64,000 bases of DNA from Peromyscus leucopus. Its lineage: Eukaryota; Chordata; Mammalia; Rodentia; Cricetidae. Each line of letters starts with the position of its first letter. The first letter of the stretch is position 1. Under the pieces are notes generated by a model, which worked only from the letters and a program-made list of their open reading frames with translations, did not search any database and was not told where the DNA came from. Shown piece by piece: positions 58,926-64,000 of the stretch. The DNA is taken from assembly GCF_004664715.2 (NCBI RefSeq), contig NC_051069.1, positions 70,268,647 to 70,332,646 of the forward strand, written 5' to 3'. The translations under genes and the position numbers were made by a program.

Positions 58926-59452
58926 GTTTGGTCCATTTAGTGTTGCCCATACATATATGTTTTAGGGATGACCACTTGGTGTCAGATAGCTGACTAGAGA
59001 GATCTTCACTGGGAAGGACTGATTTTTCCATTCTCATTAGTCACTAATTTCTTGTTGCTCTTCATCTAGAGGTGTAAACTTGTAAGATTTCCCCATCTAT
59101 GTTAACATTAAAACTGGTATTGGAATTGTTCAGGTCCTGTTTGGGAAACCATATTGTTAAGAATTTATATGCTCAGCTTCCTTGTTGTTTATAGAAGACA
59201 CCATCTTGCAGCAGACATCCTGGTCCTCTGGCTTTCACAATCTTTTCCACTCCTTCTTCATCAAAGTTCTCTGAGCCTTATAAATGTATATGTGTTATAA
59301 ATGTCCCAATTTGGGCTGGGCTCCACACAGCCAGTTGTTCTCTGCATTTTGACTAGTTGTGGCTTTCTGTAATGATCTATCTACATTTGCTGCAAAAAGA
59401 ATCTTTAATGAGTGGTGAGAGCTTTATCTGTGGGTATAAGGGTAAGTATTAA
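58730..59452 (-). mobile_element. Lx-type L1 3' UTR, minus, left part
   Basis: Begins with an A-rich tail read in reverse (attttatttttagaattttatt). It is collinear with 12929-13590. Contains the CG/CA tract (58857-58923). Interrupted at 59467 by a B1 and continued from 59625. Confidence 0.65.
58857..58923. repeat. Alternating (CG)n(TG)n(CG)n(CA)n tract
   Basis: Strictly alternating purine/pyrimidine for about 67 bp: tgcgcgcgcgtgtgcgcgcg, then CA repeats. It is a strong Z-DNA-forming sequence by composition. Confidence 0.95.
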
Positions 59453-59466
59453 TAATGAAGTTACAG

Positions 59467-59610
59467 AGGTGGCGCACGCCTTTAATCCCAGCACTCGGGA
59501 GGCAGAGGCAGGCGGATCTCTGTGAGTTCGAGGCCAGCCTGGGCTACCAAGTGAGTTCCAGGAAGAGCGCAAAGCTACACAGAGAAACCCTGTCTCGAAA
59601 AAAAAAAAAA
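59467..59610 (+). repeat. B1 SINE, plus, young, inside L1
   Basis: Near-consensus body from aggtggcgcacgcctttaat to ctgtctcg plus a pure A-tail. Flanked by a perfect duplication of aataatgaagttacag (59451-59466 and 59609-59624). The few differences from the 31441 copy indicate recent activity of this subfamily. Confidence 0.92.
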
Positions 59611-59624
59611 TAATGAAGTTACAG

Positions 59625-60645
59625 ATTATATTTGTTTAGGAAAATGGCAGTAGTAGTTTATCCTGTAGTTGCTATGCCCTCAGTAGCCATGGCTATTTGG
59701 CTAGATTTATAGGACCAAGCATGAATTGAGCAGGTCTTGAGTCCAATTAGATAATTGTTGTTTACTCTTAAGATATGAGTGCCACTATTGCTTATTTATG
59801 GTTATCTTGCCATGTTGGTTAATGTTGTGATTTTAAGGTATTATAGCTGTGTAGGACTATTAATATTTTTCTCCCTTGGCAGACTACATAGTACCTTCCA
59901 GTACCATGAAATCTAATCCTCAAGGAGGAGGCTTTCAGGTTGGATCCAGCTTAATTCCAACAATGTCTCTTTCCAACATGTGATGTCTTTAGCAATAGGA
60001 ACTTACCTTCAAATTCTGGGATGCAACCAAGAGCAACAATAAATGCTTATGATGTTTCAGGTTATTGGACTCCCTTGATCAATACATGGAAAGAAGATTT
60101 CTCATTCTGTGTACTAAGGATTTTGTTAAACACTAAGTGGCTCTTGGGGAGAAGCCTTATCACCATAAGTGATCACATATATTTATATGTATTATATATA
60201 ATTTTAGATTAATATAAAATGATATGATTCCCAGTGGATTTTTAAATACTCTTAGTATAATTTATCTATCCTCTCTTCCTTCTCTCCAGTTAAAGTCTTC
60301 TGCCCATTTTCCCTATTTCTCTCTTATAGTAAATATATGTATCCTACTACATACCCTTCTAGAGATCTCCTCAAATGGTCTCTTTTTATTTTTCTGGTTT
60401 CTGTGATTACTCCAGGTTAGATACTAACATCTGAAGATTTGGAGCTAGGGACAACAAATAAAAGAAACTATGCAGTGGTTGTCTTCCTGAGTCTGGGTTA
60501 CTTCACTCAGCAGAGTTACCTTTTGATTTCATGTTTTTACCTATAAATTATTTCATTTTTCTTAAAAGCTGAATTGTGTACCACATTTTTACTAGCCATT
60601 TTTCAACTGAAGGACATTTATATTGTATCTGTTACCTAGTAGCTC
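59625..60645 (-). mobile_element. Lx-type L1, minus, 3' UTR to ORF2 end
   Basis: Continues the 58730 element after the B1: the ggctatttggctagatttat, caagcatgaattgagcaggt and ggaggaggctttcaggttgg segments. It then passes into the end of ORF2 read in reverse (gagtctgggttacttcactc at 60490, then tttttcaactgaaggacatt at 60599). The reading frame is destroyed. Confidence 0.7.
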
Positions 60646-60930
60646 TTAGCAGAAACTCAGAAACTACAGTAAATACCATGGAGGAACACTGTTTACTGAC
60701 TTGCTCCCCATGGCCTTCTCAGTTTCCTTTCTTATACAACCAAGGACTATGAACCCACATGCCATTGCTCACAGTAGGTTGGGCCTTCTCACAGCAGTAA
60801 TTAAATAAGAAAATGCCCCACAGATATGTCCACAGGCCATTTTTATGGAAGCAATTTCTCAGCAGAGCTTCTCTCTTTCCAAACGATCCCAGCTTGTGTC
60901 AAGTTGACAAAAACCTAACCATCACAACTG
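60646..60930 (+). mobile_element. URR1-type hAT-Charlie fragment, plus
   Basis: Lacks the first ~120 bp. Shows ttactgacttgctccccatggcc, then tatgaacccacatgccattg, the attaaataagaaaatgcccc segment, and the end cagcttgtgtcaagttgaca. Confidence 0.65.
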
Positions 60931-62155
60931 ATTCCATGTCAAATTAAGCCACAAATATATCATTATTAAACCATAACCTTTTCTATTTTATTTGTCCCCA
61001 ATTACTATTTATAATGTAGTAATGTAATAGTAATGTCCCCATTACTATTAATAGCCACAATATGAAACACAACTTTAAAAGTATGACATTATTTAAAAGT
61101 TCAGTTTCTTTAAAGTATCCAAAGTTTCTATAAAAATCCAAAGTCTATTAACTGTGAAATCCTGTAAAATAAAACTTAAGTTACATACTTCAATTCCAAG
61201 AGGAAAGAATCTGGGCACAGTTACAATCTAAAAAATAATATGGCAAATATCAAGCAATATAAATCAATTCTCGTAGATCAATATCCTCCGCTTGGGTTTC
61301 ACTTATGGCCTTCCAAGTTCTAAAGGGCTTGAGCAGCTCTGTCTCTGGCTCTGCCATTCACAGCACACATTTCTTATCTCAGAGACTCAGGCTGACTCCA
61401 CTTCACAGCTGCTCCTTGTCTTTGTGGTCAACCTAAGGTTCTGGTTTCTACACGATGCACTTTTAGCAAAGGCCTCCTGGTCCCTCTTCAGAGAATCTGA
61501 CCCTGCTACAATGGTGCCAAACCTCAGTGTCTCTTCATGACTCATTTTATCGTGGAATTCAACTGAAGCTGGGTTCTCACCCGTGGTCTTTCCTGGACTC
61601 CCTCATTGTCAAGCTGCAGCTGTTCTCTACAGTCCCTTAACCCTCCATCTCTTATGCTGCCCAAACTAATGGCATGTGGGAAACTCTTACACATTTACCA
61701 AATGAGACTGCAAGCCTGGGATGCAGCCTCAGGCTCTTCTGGACCACAGCTTCTGTATTCTGACCCTTAGGAAAGAGTTCTCAGAAAAAAATTGCAACAG
61801 CGATGCTAGCCTTCTCTTAATCACAGCTGATTTTTCAGCCTCAGCTAACCAACATTGATTGCCCTAGTAATGCATATGTTTCACTCCAGTGGTTTTGATC
61901 TCTTGTTAACCACAGTAGATTGTTTAGCTCCAGGTGACCACAAATCTTACACCCTTAATTCCACATGTCACCCAAAATCACCTAATAAAGTCCTTGAGGG
62001 ACTTTCCACCTTCACAGACCAGGCCTAGATCATATATATTGGTCTCAACATTGTTTCCCCATGTCCCACAGAATAGTTCACTAGGCTCTGAACACTCAGT
62101 GGCTTTTCTACCCTATGACTCCAAATTCCTTCAACAATCCAGTGATTAGGGTGCA
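60931..62155. repeat. Long interspersed repeat, family not named
   Basis: I recognise this 1.2 kb as a repeat often found next to URR1 ends in rodent DNA: accataaccttttctatttt, then aaatccaaagtctattaact, the gcctcaggctcttctggacc segment, and gctctgaacactcagtggct near the end. It might be the body of a longer hAT relative. No frame encodes a transposase. Confidence 0.35.
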
Positions 62156-62749
62156 TCACATAAAGCCTCATAAATACCTAAATGTTTCCAAAAGGCAGTG
62201 ATAATAAACAAATGGAAATGAAATTATAAGGAAAATGTAAAAGAAGCTACAGAAAAACATGAAAATGGATTCAGAGAATAAAAATAGAATGACCAGAAGA
62301 CAAAACAAAAATTATAGCATTAAACCATAACAATTCAATAGTATTTTTCATACATCCCCCAAATCTCATACTTTTAAAAAGGCAGAGTAGATTACCAAGC
62401 ATGATATATATCAAATATAACGAAATAGACAGGAAAAGATACATGATGCAACTACTAAACAAAGAAAACAATGACCATGTTAACATGGGACCAAACATAT
62501 TTCAGAACAAACGAAATGGGCAGAGAAAGACTAGAACATTATATATCACTGAATAGCTTGGTTCTCTGAGGCAAGAAAAACCTTTGGCATCAAACAACAG
62601 ACCTGCAAAATGTATGAACCCTCCATGAATAAACATGAACAATGGTAAAAACATAAAAATCAACATTTGGGTTTTAAAGCTTCAACATTCCTCTAGGCAA
62701 CTGAAAGCCTACTAGACAGTAAAATTATACTAATATAGGAATGTGTGTG
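62156..62749. other. AT-rich sequence, possibly very old L1
   Basis: A-rich on the plus strand like L1 ORF2, but I cannot align it with confidence. Confidence 0.3.
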
Positions 62750-64000
62750 TGTGCAAATAAGATACAAAAACTTGAATAGAGAACAGCTAAACACCATCAT
62801 GCAATAAAATCTGATTGACAATTATCACTGTTTTTACAGCAGTAAGCCCTTAAGGACCACTCAATGTGTAAATTTAAGATACACAGAACTGAGTGAAAAG
62901 GCACATAAAATATCAAATTATGTGACACTGTTAAGGCAGTGCTGGGAAGGTTTAGAACATTAAAATAGAAAGATATGGAGAAATTAGAAGAAAGTGTTTC
63001 TTAAAAGCTGAAGCTTCGATGGCAAAAGCTTAGTTTTTCTAGCTAGAACGATTTAATAAAATTAAGAGCAGAAATAAAATTGAAACAAAAAATATAAAGT
63101 CAGTGAAACAATAATCTTGTTCTTTGAAAACAAAATAAAATTGACAGGTGTCTTGAGACACTGGCAAAGGCGAGACAGAAGATACATAATTCCGTGTTAG
63201 AAGTGAAGCACAAGTCACTCCACAGGGTTTGCAGACATCAAACTGGTAGGAAGGACTCCAACAAGAAACTAAATACATAATATGACAATTTAGAAAAAAA
63301 AACAGTTCCTCAAGATGTGCAAACTGCCACAAGACATGAAGTATAAAAGTACATGTAGTTTAAGTAACTCTGTAGCTGTAAGTTATTGAATTCATAATTT
63401 TAAAACACAATGGAAATATTTATATTGTTTATTTGGAGAATTATATTAAAGCTCATGGAGGGATTTCTTCATAATCTCTTACAAAATAGAAGAGAAAGAA
63501 ACATTTTAAAGTTGATTTTATGAAGCCAATATTACACAGAGTTTCAAACCAAACAAATACAGTATGGAAAAATGAAGGCTAATTATCTTCCAATAGTATA
63601 GTTCTAACGTCCTTAATGGATTTCAGTAAATACAATTTAACAATAGGTAAAATAATTATAAAATATCTTAGGGGGTTCTGAGAATTCAGGCTACTTCTAT
63701 AATTTAAAAAAAATCATACAAGCCACATGTCAATAAGCAAAATATCAAATATTCAAAAGGTTATATAAATTCATCACAATCTGCATTTCACTTAATTCAA
63801 TGTTCATTTATGACAAAAACTCATAAAATATGAATAGAATGGCACCTTTCAACTTGATCAAAAGCAGCTGCAATAATACAACAAAGATGGAATGATTTGT
63901 TCCTAAAATCAGGAATTCAACACAGTACTGAGGTTTTGGCAAGAGCAAATATCAAGAAAATAAAACAAATGACACAAATACTGGAAAGGAATACATAAAA
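62750..64000 (+). pseudogene. Ancient L1 ORF2 fragment, runs off the window
   Basis: Highly decayed but collinear with ORF2 of the full-length L1. The segment at 62930-62990 (ttaaggcagtgctgggaagg, then attagaagaaag) fits 44328-44380. 63110-63190 (tcttgttctttgaaaacaaa, then attgacagg) fits 44540-44600. 63905-63990 (aaatcaggaattcaacacag, then ggaaaggaa) fits 45408-45530. Many stops and deletions. It continues beyond 64000. Confidence 0.6.

Overview
This is a 64 kb AT-rich piece of a rodent nuclear genome. I recognise no functional protein-coding gene, no RNA gene and no CRISPR or prokaryotic feature. The repeat content points to a muroid rodent: B1, B2/B3, ID and B4 SINEs, ORR1-type MaLR LTRs, URR1 hAT elements, Lx-like and younger L1s, and mys-like class II LTR elements. 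The B1 consensus and the mys-like LTRs suggest a cricetid, perhaps Peromyscus or a close relative. That placement is from memory of repeat families and was not computed. The window reads as intergenic or deep-intronic DNA.

Layout, left to right. Positions 1-12.7 kb hold old Lx-type L1 3' UTRs, one split by an LTR near 2.0-2.3 kb and one split by a solo LTR at 10.59-10.96 kb with a 6-bp target duplication. They also hold a minus-strand ERV remnant (3.2-4.65 kb), two URR1 copies and an ORR1 LTR. From 12.7 to 21.8 kb there is a minus-strand L1 3' UTR, long unique AT-rich DNA (13.6-15.35 and 17.6-19.3 kb, the best candidates for conserved non-coding sequence), an ID SINE and another URR1. At 21.8-25.3 kb are LTR remnants including a minisatellite-bearing LTR, then a URR1 split by a short class II ERV with 5' LTR, primer-binding site, ~0.9 kb non-coding interior, polypurine tract and 3' LTR. 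From 25 to 40 kb there is mostly unique DNA with scattered MIR, B1, B2/B3 and MaLR copies, several microsatellites and a 3'-end L1 fragment on the minus strand.

The centrepiece is a full-length, recently inserted L1 at 41862-48220 on the plus strand. It has a CpG-rich monomeric 5' UTR, ORF1, ORF2 and a G-rich 3' UTR. It sits inside the A-rich tail of an older L1 fragment (40171-41842) and is flanked by a perfect 19-bp duplication. All endonuclease catalytic residues and the FADD reverse-transcriptase motif are legible. However, ORF1 has two frameshifts, and ORF2 has two frameshifts and three premature stops, so this copy is dead as read. The two ORFs would together form the retrotransposition particle: an RNA-binding trimer and an endonuclease/reverse transcriptase.

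From 48 to 64 kb there are an LTR, long unique stretches, MIR and B2 copies, GA and TC microsatellites in inverted arrangement, a three-level nested insertion near 56.1-56.95 kb, a solo LTR, a minus-strand Lx L1 with a Z-DNA-prone CG/CA tract and a B1 insertion, a URR1 fragment, an unnamed repeat, and a very old L1 ORF2 fragment running off the right end.
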